DNA of 64,000 nt from positions 1,178,001-1,242,000 of the forward strand of contig NC_018211.1 of assembly GCF_000219625.1 (NCBI RefSeq), read 5' to 3'. The stretch comes from Zymoseptoria tritici IPO323 (taxonomy: Eukaryota; Ascomycota; Dothideomycetes; Mycosphaerellales; Mycosphaerellaceae). Both the position numbers and the translations under genes were made by a program. This document shows, in pieces, positions 40,046-51,415 of the stretch. Positions within the stretch are counted from its first letter, which is position 1. The number at the start of each line of letters is the position of its first letter. The notes under the pieces are model-generated. The model had not been told where the DNA came from. It did no database searches and saw only the letters and a list, made by a program, of their open reading frames with translations.

Positions 40046-43000
40046 ATGAACTTTTACAACAGGTTCAAGGAACTTATATCTAACATAGTAGACGACACAG
40101 CCTCGATAGCGGTAAGTGCTTGCCATCGAGCCCATCTCTTATATTTCACTTTCGATCCGAGGCGCAATGCTTACTTTTTCGACTCGACAGGATCGGACCG
40201 AAGATACTACCCATGCGAACAAACCGAGCTGCACGGCAATTGACACATTGCCTGGAGGGGATCAGGAGAGGAGAAGAGCAGCGGAGACTGTAGAGGTCGA
40301 GCAGGTATCACGGAACAGATATCAGCGGAGTCTTGACGAACGGCGATTAGAAGGCGATTTTGAGGTTGGCAGAGACGCAATTCCACTCGGCGTCCCAAAG
40401 ACATTCTACGACGAAGACTGGAATCCTCCAGGACACAATATGCCAGGCAAATCCTTCCGACCGCTGGACACTTTGAACAAGAAATCAGCGCAGGCTGGAG
40501 GTCGATCTGAATATGGGCGTGCGCCTCCCGGATACAGTGCGTGGGATTCCAATTCCCATGCCGGAGGTCATTCAAAACTCTCCACCACAGCCAGCGCAGG
40601 GCAAAATGTGACCAAGAGAAGAGACTTTGCGGATCGCGAGGCGGCAGAAGGAACGAATTTGAGCAGCACATCCAAGAGACAGAAGTTGAATGGTGGCGGC
40701 AACGCTCAGCATACTGGCGACTCCATGCACTACACCGAGCCTTTCGGCGAGCCTGTGGGTATTAAGCGCCAAAACACGGTCCGCGCGCCGCTGAACGTGA
40801 AGGCGATCAAGCAGTCTACGAGGTCTGGTCAAGACGATCCATTCTCAATTGGCGAGAGTAGGCGGAATGATGCTGATTCAGGGGTCGGCCCAAAAAGCAA
40901 GAATGCTCGAAGAAACGCCGCAAGAGTTGGTAACGGTGGAAGTCAGACATCTCGCGACCTTGCGCGACGATCGTCGCAGGGTTCTGTGAACGGATCATCT
41001 GAATACACTTCGAGCTCACGGCGTGACAACATGTCGCATACTCTCGACGATGAGCAGCGGCACTTTGGCTATTCATCATCCCGCCGAGGATCACACGATC
41101 ACGAATTGAATGTTCCTTCCATCGACCTGACACAGGGCTTCGATGAGATTCACCGAAGGATGCCACCGAGAAAGCCTGGCAAGCAGGGCGATGCGTCCGA
41201 CATGCAAGGCGTTGCAAACGCTTTCGGCCGTCCGCGTGCCAACGCGGCTCTGGAAAGGTCCACGAACGATGCACCTCGGGCTTCGCAGCTTTCGCAGACC
41301 AATCTAAGGAAGCATTTCAAGCGCGATGAGGAGCCGCAGCTCATGGCTCCAAGGTCGACGGCGCGAGAAAGAATGCGACCCAGGGAAGATGGCTTTGGCC
41401 ATCGCACCAGTAGCCCGGACGCACTCATGAGTGCGAAGACGATTCAAAGTCCAGCCCCACGGAACTCGGTGTCGCAAAAGGTGCATACTGGCACGCCAGC
41501 TCGGCCGCTCGACACAGCAGCTCCGCACGCCAGGAGAAAACTTGATCAAAGTCCTACTCAGATCTACGATGATGACCTCGAAATCCCAATCATGGCCATC
41601 TATTCCAAGCAATGCTTCGAGAAAGCCAAAGATCTGTCACTCGTATGGGATTTGCAGAGCAAGTCGTACCATGTCAAGCGTGGCGATGAATTAGTATGCC
41701 TACCGAATTCAGACGAGCCCGTCGCGATCGGCAGGAAAGATATCACGCAATGGCTCACAAGCCCCCTTTCTACCAAAGTATGCATCAAGGGTCCATCTAC
41801 TCCTTTCAGCACCGGCAAGATCTTGATCGAGTTCTTCGATCAGCCTGGCGTGCGAGCATGCAACGCTGCATTGTGTTCCTCTGGCCCTGCAATCTCCGAA
41901 CAAAAGCACAGTCCTAATCGTATGAACAAGATTTTCGAAAACTCGTGGTCGGATGCCGATGAAGCACATAAGAAGCTCTGCCTTACAACAAGCGATACAC
42001 AGCCTCTAATGCCGCAAAGTCGAGATGCGGGGAGCCACAGACCCGAGACTGAGGAAATTCTGTACGAAGATGATCAACCGGCCGAGGCCAGTGCACCTCT
42101 GAAGATGCTGGAAGCCCAGCGCCGTCGGCGGGAGAATCCAACATCCAGCGAGACTATTTCCAGGTACTTTGACGACACGGAGGCTCCGCGAAAGTCGGGT
42201 CGAGTCTCGCGAGCACCAACTAGCAAGCCGAAAAGTCCTACCCCACCACTAAAATGGACCGACGAGAACGAGCTGCCAGCGTGGCCTTCCATGGTCTATC
42301 CTTCCCAGGGTGTGCGACGTGTGACAGTCGGACGGGAGGATATCAAGCGCCTTGACGAGGAGGAATTTCTCAACGACAACCTTGTTAGTTTTGCAATGCG
42401 CCATATTGAAGAGAACATGGATCCCAAGCACAAGGACAAGGTTTACTGCTTCAACACCTTTTTCTACACAACCCTGAACAGAAGAAAGGGCAAGAATCGG
42501 CTGGACTATCAGGCAGTCGAGCGTTGGACGAAGGGCGTTGATCTCTTCTCCAAGGATTACGTGGTGGTCCCCATCAACGCACATCTTCACTGGTTCGTTG
42601 CGATCATATGTAACTTACCAAACCTCGAAAGGAAGCTTGCCGAGGCCGACGAAGATGATGGGACAGGCCGGGACGATCAAACTTCTCGAATTGAACCTAC
42701 CCAGACTGAGCTCGAGATTACAGGCAGTCGCTCACTGCCCAAAGCTGTGACTCGAGTGGAGATGGACGATGAGCAGCCTGATTTCGGTCCAGACAACGAC
42801 GATCGAAAGAGCGATGTGTACGAGTTCGACGAACGTGGAAACGTGCGTTCTGCACATCCAGAAGAGACCTTGGAGCCATGTCCCCCGACCATCAAAAAAG
42901 GAGGCAAGAAGAGCAGGCCTGCTCCGCCTGCGAGGAAGTACGATGTCAACCAGCCAGTCATTATAACGCTCGACTCTTTAGGTGCTGCACACTCCACCGA

Positions 43001-43880
43001 GATCCGGGTACTCAAGGAATACATCTCCGCAGAAGCTCATGGGAAGCGTGGAATGGATGTCGATGTTTCTCAGCTATCGGGTATCACTGCCAAAGGAATT
43101 CCTGAACAGCCAAACTATTGCGACTGTGGAGTCTTCGTTGTTGGCTACCTGAAGGAGTTTGCAAAAGATCCGGACAAGTTCATCCACAAGATCCTCCGAA
43201 AGGAGATGAAGCATGAGGATTTCAGCGATTTCAAGGCGCCTCAAACGCGGAACGAGATTCGCAGGAATATCCTCGAGCTTGGTGACGAGCAACAGAGACA
43301 GCGACTGTTGCATAAGCAGGCCAAGAAGGCGACCAAAACGAAAGCTTCCTCTCCCGATGCCGGGTCGCACAAGCCGTCGAACTCCCATCCTGCATCCTCT
43401 GCTCTCCCTACACTGGAGTTTCCGCCGCGTCAAGCGACGCCGTCCTCTGCAGTCGTCGAGCCGCCGACCACACCTTGCCGATCGCCCGCACAGACGTCAC
43501 CGTCCAAGCCCGTGGAAGCGGACAACGATCACCTTGACTTTTCTCCACCGAAGGTACTTGCAGGGCCGCAAACTCGACAAGAGTCAAGACCGCTTCCGTG
43601 GAATGACAATGAAGATGAGGACATGCTCGATCACGGTGGAATGTCGTCCGCGCTCCCCGACGCTCCGCATAGTGACCGCAGCTCGAGCACTACAACGAAC
43701 TCTGGCTCCAAGTCCAGCCTGCTTGATACCTTTAAGAATGATATCAAGGAGGCAGGAGAAGCGGCCCATCGAAATGCTGTTGCTGCAGCGCAGCACGAGA
43801 GGAAGCCGACGTTGGCGAACGATAGCCAAGAAGAGCCCGAGCCAGAAATCGCCGAGTCTCAAGAGTCTCACACTGCTTAG
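40046..43880 (+). CDS. ULP2: Ulp2-type SUMO-specific protease
   Basis: Exons 40046-40111 and 40191-43880 join over a 79-base intron (donor GTAAGT, acceptor GACAG), giving 1251 residues. The enzyme cuts SUMO from substrates and trims poly-SUMO chains in the nucleus. The first 700 residues are charged, Ser/Arg-rich and disordered. A folded strand block (EIPIMAIYSKQCFEKAKDLSL) lies at about residue 490. The C48 peptidase domain starts near residue 710: GREDIKRLDEEEFLNDNLVSFAM, WTKGVDLFSKDYVVVPI. The catalytic His is in HLHWFVAII (about 822), the Asp in ITLDSLG (about 950) and the Cys in NYCDCGVFV (about 1001), with the oxyanion Gln before it (PEQPNY). A charged insert separates His and Asp, as in Ulp2/SENP6-7 rather than Ulp1. 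The tail is disordered and acidic. Confidence 0.9.
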
Positions 43881-44114
43881 GTCTGGCAATACGAGAGAAC
43901 TACGTTCCGTGGATGAGGTTACTTGCACCGCGAGTCCTTCCTCAGCATGATCATCTGTGATTTGAGCGATACGGATGATTTGCCGTACGGTCTATGCATA
44001 GCGTGTGTATCTTAGCGTCAAAGGCAGCATCAGACACGAATGACGATTTGGGCATCGAAAGCAATTTTCTAGTCTATCATCCCGAGCAGATTTTGTGAGC
44101 CTGGCATCTCAGAC

Positions 44115-44791
44115 TTAACTGGCCTTCCTCTGCTCGGCCTCCAGGGCGCTCGTGATGTGACCATTTGCACCTCTTCCCCTTGTGCCGTCATTCGCCTCTG
44201 CTTCAGCAACAGCTTTGTCGACATCTATGAAGATATCAGCCTTGACACATTCGGCAACGAAGGTCGCGCAGCCAGGTTCAATGACTAACCAGCATACTCC
44301 CCTTCGCCCTCCCTGCCCACCCAAAACCTCATCTTCTCCCGTTGAAACTCCTTGAAGTCCCACTCCTCGTCCTCCAGCTCCTGCTCTCCCGCTCTCCAGA
44401 CATACGTCTCAACCTCGACCTCCTCACCTTCCACATTGCCCTCGCCCTGCTCGTCTCCCACCGTCGTCAGTAGCGTCGCCCGCACCTTCACCCGCTCGTA
44501 TTCATCGCCCTCGAAAACATCAAGCCGAAAGATGTCCTGGTCTGTGAGTCCGGTGACGATGTTCCCACGAACACTGGAGCCGGACTGAGGAATGATGGCA
44601 GGGTAGTCGGCAGTCTTGACACGATGGCGGCGATGGTTGTGCAGGATTGCGGGCTTGATTTTAAGTTGATGGGTGGTGTAGATGGGATTCGTGGGACTCA
44701 TGGAGCCGTGGCAGACTCTGTGGAGTACTTCAGGCGCCATGAGGGTACCATAGAAGAACGCTGTGCGTGAGGTTTCTCCTGGGGTTGACAT
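44115..44791 (-). CDS. AIG2/gamma-glutamylcyclotransferase-fold protein
   Basis: Exons 44290-44791 and 44115-44224 join over a 65-base intron (donor GTTAGT, acceptor CATAG), giving 203 residues. The N-terminus has the family signature for substrate binding, FFYGTLMAPEVLHRV (YGTLM type). Then come YPAIIPQSGSSVRGNIVTGL and the acidic FRLDVFEGDEYERVKV, with the conserved Glu of the DxFEGxxYxR motif that acts in GGCT enzymes. An acidic insert follows, then YVWRAGEQELEDEEWDFKEF, close to fungal and plant AIG2-like proteins. The substrate is unknown; family members act on gamma-glutamyl amines or peptides. The C-terminal exon is an Ala/Glu-rich helix. Confidence 0.85.
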
Positions 44792-45354
44792 CGTAGGCGA
44801 GTTCTTGCAGTCTCGATTGTGGTTGAGCTTGGTGGTATGTTGTCAGGCTGAAGGAAGAGGTTGCGGAGAGTGTAGTTTTGCATCGAAGGTTTCAGAGTAC
44901 TAGCTGCACGAGGAACCTTCCCGATTTTATGAGTCAAACAAGCAACATGTGGTCGTGACGGGAACATTCACGCACAATGCTTGTCGATGCTTATCGTAGT
45001 CTGAGAGGCAGGCGCCACACATATCGACGCCACAATGATCTGCGCATCCAATTTGCGGCGTGGCTTCTCCTGCACAACCAACGTCTCCTGCAAACCGGCC
45101 CTCATTTTGAAAGGTGAATGAACGACTCTACGCGCCTTGCACTCGAATCATTGGACTATGGCTTGGACTTAAACGCGACATGACGCCTTGAGCCCGATCT
45201 CGACTTTCGGTTGGCATTTGCCGCGACTCTCCAAGCTACATCCCAAAGCTAGGAACCTCCTGTCAATGTAAGTCACACTGCGAGACGTCCTATCCGACTT
45301 CAGTTATACGATGTAGAGCACACGAGCATATGCTGACGCTCATTCAGCAGAGTC
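44792..45354. other. Divergent promoter region, AIG2-like / PQ-loop gene
   Basis: These 563 bases lie between divergent start codons. I see no recognisable box or frame. Confidence 0.45.
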
Positions 45355-46169
45355 ATGTCCTTCGTAGCATGGACAATCAAGCATATCGCTCCTCTTTTCC
45401 TTATCACCTCTCCGGTCACCTCCTATGCCGATCAAATATGGTCCATGCACAAGAAGCGCTCGTCAGCGGGCTTCTCGCTTGATGTGCCCTTGATCATGCT
45501 GGTCGCATCAATAACAAAGTGCGTCGCAACTCGAATCGAACTGCCATTCGTGCCGGGCACTACTGACAGTCAACCAGGGTTTTCTACTGGTTTGGATCTC
45601 GCTACGACATTCCGCTTCTGATCCAGGCTGGGATCGCGATATTCGTTCAGTTCGCGGTGCTTCATGTTGCTCTCCTTCATCGACCAGCATTCGGAGCCCA
45701 GCATAGCATACCTTTTGCCGGTGCTGGAGAAAGGGAAGGACTGGCGAATCGACCGTTCAAATTCTGGCAATGGCGGAGTAGAAAGCCGTACTGGGAATTC
45801 CTCTTCTACTACAGCATCACTCTGGCCGCTCTCCAGATGCTGATTGGATCCAACCAAGCCTACATCGCCTTCCAGGGCTACTTTGCGCTTAGCGTGGAAG
45901 CGGTCCTCCCTCTGCCCCAGATTATGGAGAACTATCGCAGCCGGTCATGCAAAGGCTTCCGCTTGAGTATTCTGGTCAACTGGTTGATCGGTGATGCGTT
46001 CAAGATGACATACTTCTTTCTCTCGGATGGATCCGCCGTGCCGTGGGCGTTCAAGCTCTGTGGTATCTTCCAGGCCGTGTGCGATTGTTATTTGGGCGTA
46101 CAGTACTGGATGTACGGCGAGGGCGAGCAGAATTTCGACATTGGCATGCGAGATCAGCGACTTGCATGA
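45355..46169 (+). CDS. PQ-loop repeat membrane protein (SLC66A2/Any1-like)
   Basis: Exons 45355-45518 and 45578-46169 join over a 59-base intron (donor GTGCGT, branch CTGAC, acceptor ACCAG), giving 251 residues. Seven hydrophobic segments fit the PQ-loop/SWEET-like fold. The first repeat reads APLFLITSPVTSYADQIWSMHKKRSSAGFSLDVPLIML and the second LSVEAVLPLPQIMENYRSRSCKGFRLSILV, with the PQ pair in LPLPQI. The C-terminal block KMTYFFLSDGSAVPWAFKLCG is typical of SLC66A2/Any1. Yeast Any1 (Cfs1) acts in Golgi/endosome phospholipid asymmetry opposite to flippases; that role here is by family. The first PQ pair is replaced by YADQ, common in this branch. Confidence 0.85.
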
Positions 46170-46577
46170 GCTGAGGTGAGGACGAGCGGCCTGCGCACTG
46201 GCACTATCGGCTCCCCAGCATATCTGCCCTCGTCCGCTTGGACATGAGATACATCATAGAGCAGGAGTATCAAGAGCGAGACGATCGACGAATAGATTGA
46301 AAACGTCCTGAGATCTGGGCAGGCTTTGAATGCGTAGAAGTGCAGTCATACGGACCGACTGGCGTCATGGCGAGCTTGCGGTACCTGCTATGCTCGCGGC
46401 GTTCCAGCCCTTGGTTGTGAAGCTCTAAGCGGCAACTCTTGCCTTTGCACTGGATACCAAGTGAGGCATAGGATGGTAGTCAAAAAATGGCAACGCCTGT
46501 CTTCATATTCCAGAGATTGCAGTCAGTCGTCTCTGTCTCAACCTCCAACTGCAACTGCAACTGTCACAATCGCCGCG
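46170..46577. other. Upstream region of the HapX-like gene
   Basis: These 408 bases precede the ATG at 46578. They end in a short CAACTG repeat (four units near 46545-46562). I see no clear CCAAT or GATA cluster. Confidence 0.4.
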
Positions 46578-48528
46578 ATGTCCTACTACCTTTGGGAAGA
46601 GGCTCCCACCAATGAGGAGTTCTTTTCCTCCTACTCAATCAGCGGCTTCCCACTACAGCACGCTGTCACCACTCCTGCCATTGGGATGCAAGCGCAAGCA
46701 CAACCTCTGGCAACAGGTCCGCGAACTTACAGCAATGCTTCCATGCAACCGCCCTCCTTGTACGGTCACGGTGTACCCGACTCTCATATCGATTTACGAG
46801 ACCAGATCTCTATTCCTCGAACGACCATGTTCAACAGTAAGTCCATCCTGATTACTCAGCAACAGCCAAGCACTCCCTCGCGCTCCCTCATCAATGGCAT
46901 GATTTTCACCCCACTCTCATCTCCCGCCGAGCTCGGCGCACTTCGGCTCTTCAGAACGCCTCCCGTCCTCAACTCTTATCAATCTGATAAGATCGTGTAC
47001 CCTTTGAAGATCAAAGAGACACCAGCGTTCAAAGTCCGCCATGCCCGCTGCTCTCTTGATCTCACGCGCTGCATCGCCCACGTCCACCAAAGATGCTGAC
47101 GATCAACCTGCAGACACGCCGCAGAACAGCCCCGGGCGGCCATCGCTGTCACACTCTCAGGCTTCGTACGCCGCGACCTCACCGTCTCAACACAGTCCAG
47201 GACAGCGTGTCCGCTGGCCATCCTTGACGGACTCGCAGCCAGTCCAGCCGCCACTTCCACAAGAGCACCAACACCAGTCATCACGCATCCCGACGGGCCA
47301 GGCGCCAGCTTCCGAAGCCACTTCTCAACATCCCGTCAACGGCGGCACAAAGCCCTCGCGAGTGGCCATTCCTCGCTACAGTCGCAGCGACTCGATTCAG
47401 ACCAGACCGTCTATCAGCCGCGCAGAATCAGGCGATTCGCCTCAGTCTGTTGTCAGTCCCACCAATACTGTCGATCAGCCTGTCATGACGGCTCCGACGG
47501 GTCCAATGACCAAAAGCGTGGCATTGCCCAATCGCCCACGTCCTGGCCGAAAGCCGATTCCAGTCGCAGATGCACAAGATCGTCGCCGCAATCAAAACCG
47601 TCAAGCTCAGCGGAACTTTCGCGATAAGCGTCAGCAAAAATTGGAGGAGGCTACGATCGAGCTGGAACAGTTGAAGCACAGTTATCAGGAGGCGATGAGG
47701 ACATGGCAACAGCAAGATGAAGACAATCGCCAAAAGCTCAATGCTGCTCTCGAGCGCGCTGCACGTGCCGAGGAACAGCTCAGACTCATCACTGAGCGTG
47801 CAGAGAAGTTGCAACAGCAAGCCCAGAGTGCCCAAAACCCGCTGCTCTCACCGTCCAGTATTGGCACTTTCCGCACTGGCGTGGCTGCACCGACCACTCA
47901 GGCTCGTGAGGATGTGCCTCCAGCAAGCTATCCGCATGAGGTCGACTTCACCAACTTCGGCCGGTCTCTCGCCAATGGCTTCTCCTCTCGGAACGTCGCG
48001 TCGACCAACGACGACAGCCAGATGGACTTTAGGATGGACCAAGATGATAAATGCGGCTTCTGCACCGACACTTCAAACTGTCTGTGTCGCCAAGCCGAAG
48101 CTGCAAATGCGGAGAAAGCTATTCAGGCTCCTGAGCCAGTGTCCGCACCGACCATCACTCTTCCTGGTGGCTGTGAGAAATGTCAGGCCGACCCAGAACG
48201 TGCCAGAGCCTGCAGGGAGTTGGCTTCCGCTACCCGCATGACTATGCGAGGAATTGACAATCCTCCACGTCCAAATCTCGGAGACGGCGATCCCATGGAT
48301 ACTTCTTGCTCCACGATGGTTGATAAGTTCAATCAATTCGGCGAGCGCACCGCATCCATTGCCGACCTGTTCGGCCGCCGTCAGATGCGAGCGTACCCGA
48401 GACCAACGGGAGGTTACGATCTCGAGGAGGCTGATGCCGCTGAGGTACTGACCTCCTTGCATCGCCGGCATCGTGTGACCCCGAACCCATCTCCGCCAAA
48501 TCCAAGGGAGGCTGCCGCGCAATTTTGA
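46578..48528 (+). CDS. HapX-like bZIP transcription factor with cysteine-rich regions
   Basis: The supported core is an uninterrupted frame from an ATG at 47041 (495 residues). A PRPGRKP motif (NRPRPGRKPIP), like the Hap4/HapX CCAAT-complex binding box, abuts the basic region NRQAQRNFRDKR, followed by a long coiled coil (EEATIELEQLKHSYQEAM). Downstream are CGFCTDTSNCLC and CEKCQADPERARAC, resembling the Fe-S-sensing cysteine-rich regions of HapX, which controls iron-saving and iron-storage genes. An upstream protein-like frame starts MSYYLWEEAPTNEEFF at 46578 and ends at a GTAAGT donor (46837). A CTGAC...GCAG acceptor at 47113 would join it in phase, with a rather long 277-base intron. I give that wider span, but the first exon is uncertain. 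Confidence 0.68.
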
Positions 48529-50303
48529 AGGTCCATGACTGGCATCTTCATTGATTGCGGCTTGCTCAATTCAGGAGCACGGCAAATCAGCACGGCACAT
48601 TGGGCATGCATACCACGCGATGTGATATAGAAAGCCGTTTCCGGCGTGTGATGTCTCAGGACGCACTCTTACAAGCGGCGCCATCGATCACGACGGCAGA
48701 GCATATTGTGTGCGTCCACTCGCCTGCTCCTCAGCCCTCATCAGTGTCGGAGATTCGTTCAGGCAGAACAAGAAATCCTTGGTTGAAGATCAACTGCAAG
48801 GCGCGCATCATTCATGTGGTACAGGCCCTGCGGCATACCGGTGCCGTAGGATCAGAAGTGCACGGTATGTTCCGGCATGTTACGGGGATAGGAATAGATG
48901 GAGGGAAGCATCGACCATTGTACAGCGACCTATCGCTTTGATCTGATAAGCTGCTGCCTGCCAGTACAGTAACGCTCGATAGGATTCAAGGAAGTCTAAA
49001 TCAACCTCTCTCTCTCCTGAGTCCCTCTGCCTGGCTGCTGCGGCCATCGTCGGCATAAACTTCGGAGTTCGCGGAGTCAACCATCGGAGGACTTCAACGC
49101 CGTATTTGCTTTTGATCGGTGCTCGTACGGACCTCTCAGCGGTGCCTCCTTGACATGAATCAACTTGTTCTTGGCCAACGCAAACCTCGCTCTTACACGA
49201 AAAAGCAAAGTCGTCTCAACTGCCGATCCAGCATCCGATGCAGAACAACGTAGCGTCTGGACTTGTCCTGTCGTTCTTGCCAATAAGAGACAGCGAACTC
49301 GGTATCAGAGTTCAGATCGACTCGTCAAAATCGGTGCCGAAGGATGTCGACGACGTGATCTATAGGAGGCATGTACTTGATGTACGCCCTGCCACTTGCC
49401 ACGTTTGAGCAGAAGGCTGAGTCGCGGGCTCTCTTCACGGCGAACGCCCGCTTCTTCGAACGTGTCTTACTTTCTCCCTACTGGCGAGAGTTCCGGGGTC
49501 TCCGAACTCCGCATGATTTAGGCGTCCTGTTCCGGAGGGTGATGTGATCGTGGCTTGCGTGGCTGCCCTCTCTTGACCTCACGTCGACAAGAATTCTGGG
49601 ACAGTTGAGACTGCGATGGCCATCACGCGAGATCAACGGACAAGGATATCCATAGCAACGAGCAGTTTCCCTTCCATCATCCAGATTCCAACTCACTTGA
49701 GGGCCTGGAATCCTAAAACTTCATGTTCTGCCTAGGAATCTGATCGAGGACATCGTGCCAAGCTTCGTCCACACAGCCTAAGAAGCATAAGCTTCGCAAT
49801 GGGAACGCCTATCAAGTGGGAGTCCAATAGCATGAACGATATTTTCGTATAATCCTTCCGCGGAGTGCGCGGGTGCCCACACCCACGAGGGCACGATGAG
49901 TCTCACTTGCCCTACACCACGCTATGGAACTTGCCACTCCCACGCCCTATCCTGCCATCCTTCTGCGCATGAGACGTCAACAACGTGCTCATGGCATACC
50001 CAATAGACAGCGGGAATAGGTTCTTATTGCCGTAATGACCGATATCGACTGTCTCTCCTTGTCGATAGCTGCCCTTTCGGGATGTTGGACGACTCCCAAT
50101 CCTCTGCAGATCACCTTCGAATCTTGGTCCCTATTTAGCGAACGGTCGGCACAAGCCGTGAGCAGATGAAAGATCTACAAGGCGATTGATGCGCAAGGCG
50201 CACGCCAGCAGGAGTGTCGAAGATATATTGGACCCAACGCCTCTTTGTCGGTTCGATCAACTATTCTTCCAATCAACCCGTCGTAACCTTCCAGTCACAA
50301 CTC
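48529..50303. other. Long intergenic stretch, no gene seen
   Basis: This is about 1.8 kb before the C2H2-Zn2Cys6 gene, with only short motif-free frames. A self-complementary GGGTGCCCACACCC lies at about 49871-49884. A long regulatory region before a transcription factor gene is common in fungi. Confidence 0.4.
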
Positions 50304-51266
50304 ATGGAGGACTTTGCCATCATGCCTTCTTCAACATCGACGCGCTCACCCACACCAGACACCAATGTTGGCAACACTCCGACTTCAACCACCCCACAAC
50401 CCAACCGATACCCCTGTCCCGATTGCGATCGCTCATACAAAGCCGTCGAAACCCTCAACCGACATCGCAAGAACCACTCCAGCTCAATACGCTACAGCTG
50501 CTCTTCCTGCACCGCCTCCTTCAAGCGCAAAGACCTGCTCGACCGCCACGTACAAATCCACGAAGGAGGTCGCGGCGCTGTGCTGACTTCGACTCGAGGC
50601 GTGAGAGCTTGCGAGCGGTGTTCGAGATTGAAAACGAAATGTGATCGCGTGGACGGAGGATCATGTTCGAGATGCGTCAAGGGAGGGCATGTTTGCTCGT
50701 GTAGGGAGAGAAGAGGCAGAGGGCGCTGGGGAAAGGAGGACGGAGGCGTGGTGAGGAGTTTGAAAGCATGCGGGACGCATCCCGAAGCCGGAATCGGTGG
50801 AGAATGTATGATGAATGCTGAAGACCAAGGGAGAGGTTTAGCTCGAGCATTTTCGGATCCCGGGGATTTTGCGCGAAGTTACCCGGGCAGCTGGTCTTCG
50901 GAAGGTGCATTCTGGGATCAAGGACACAGCTGGCAGTGGCCGGAAGTACTCGACTCGCAACTGGAAGCGGTCCAAGACGTGTTACCGGAATTGTCAATAT
51001 ATGGAGAAAGCCCGGCTGGCTTCGATGCGACGTGGCCGGAAACTTTCGATCCTGCTCTGGCGATCGATCTGCCGCCGCCTGAGAAGTCCAACCCTGGTCT
51101 GGATTATAACGCAGGGTGCTGCAACGATATGTCTTGGTGCGATTGCCCGCCAGCTTTGATATTGCCGGAAGCAGCGTTATGGGCGCCGGACTGCCTGTCT
51201 GGAGACATGGCGGCTCTCACAATGTTGTATCCACAAGCGATGTATCCTATACGCTCGTCAATCTAG
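50304..51266 (+). CDS. Hybrid C2H2 plus Zn(II)2Cys6 transcription factor
   Basis: The first true ATG is at 50304 (MEDFAIMPSS), giving 320 residues; the frame upstream has only a GTG. Two C2H2 fingers are adjacent: YPCPDCDRSYKAVETLNRHRKNH and YSCSSCTASFKRKDLLDRHVQIH. About 15 residues later comes a fungal binuclear zinc cluster, ACERCSRLKTKCD then CSRCVKGGHVC. This double layout is a known fungal class of regulators. The rest (about 200 residues) is acidic and Trp/Pro-rich, as for an activation domain, with several cysteines near the end (CCNDMSWCDCPP). The usual large fungal_trans domain is missing, so the protein is unusually short for its class. Targets cannot be inferred. Confidence 0.85.
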   Translation: MEDFAIMPSSTSTRSPTPDTNVGNTPTSTTPQPNRYPCPDCDRSYKAVETLNRHRKNHSSSIRYSCSSCTASFKRKDLLDRHVQIHEGGRGAVLTSTRGVRACERCSRLKTKCDRVDGGSCSRCVKGGHVCSCRERRGRGRWGKEDGGVVRSLKACGTHPEAGIGGECMMNAEDQGRGLARAFSDPGDFARSYPGSWSSEGAFWDQGHSWQWPEVLDSQLEAVQDVLPELSIYGESPAGFDATWPETFDPALAIDLPPPEKSNPGLDYNAGCCNDMSWCDCPPALILPEAALWAPDCLSGDMAALTMLYPQAMYPIRSSI

Positions 51267-51415
51267 TGAGCAAAGCTCAGATAGCTACAACATAATATTA
51301 GCCATAATCATCGAGGAAGCAAAGCTCACAACCGAAGTTGGTGCTGTGGGTGGTCGTATGTAAGGATGTGTTGTATTCTCCAGCGACCGAACCAAGTGAC
51401 GCAGCTTCTCTCCGC

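Noticed and set aside
46837..47099. Continuation of the MSYYLWEEAP frame past the GTAAGT donor
   Set aside because: Ends in a stop without linking to the bZIP frame, and the residues become unlike the preceding part; more likely intron or leader.
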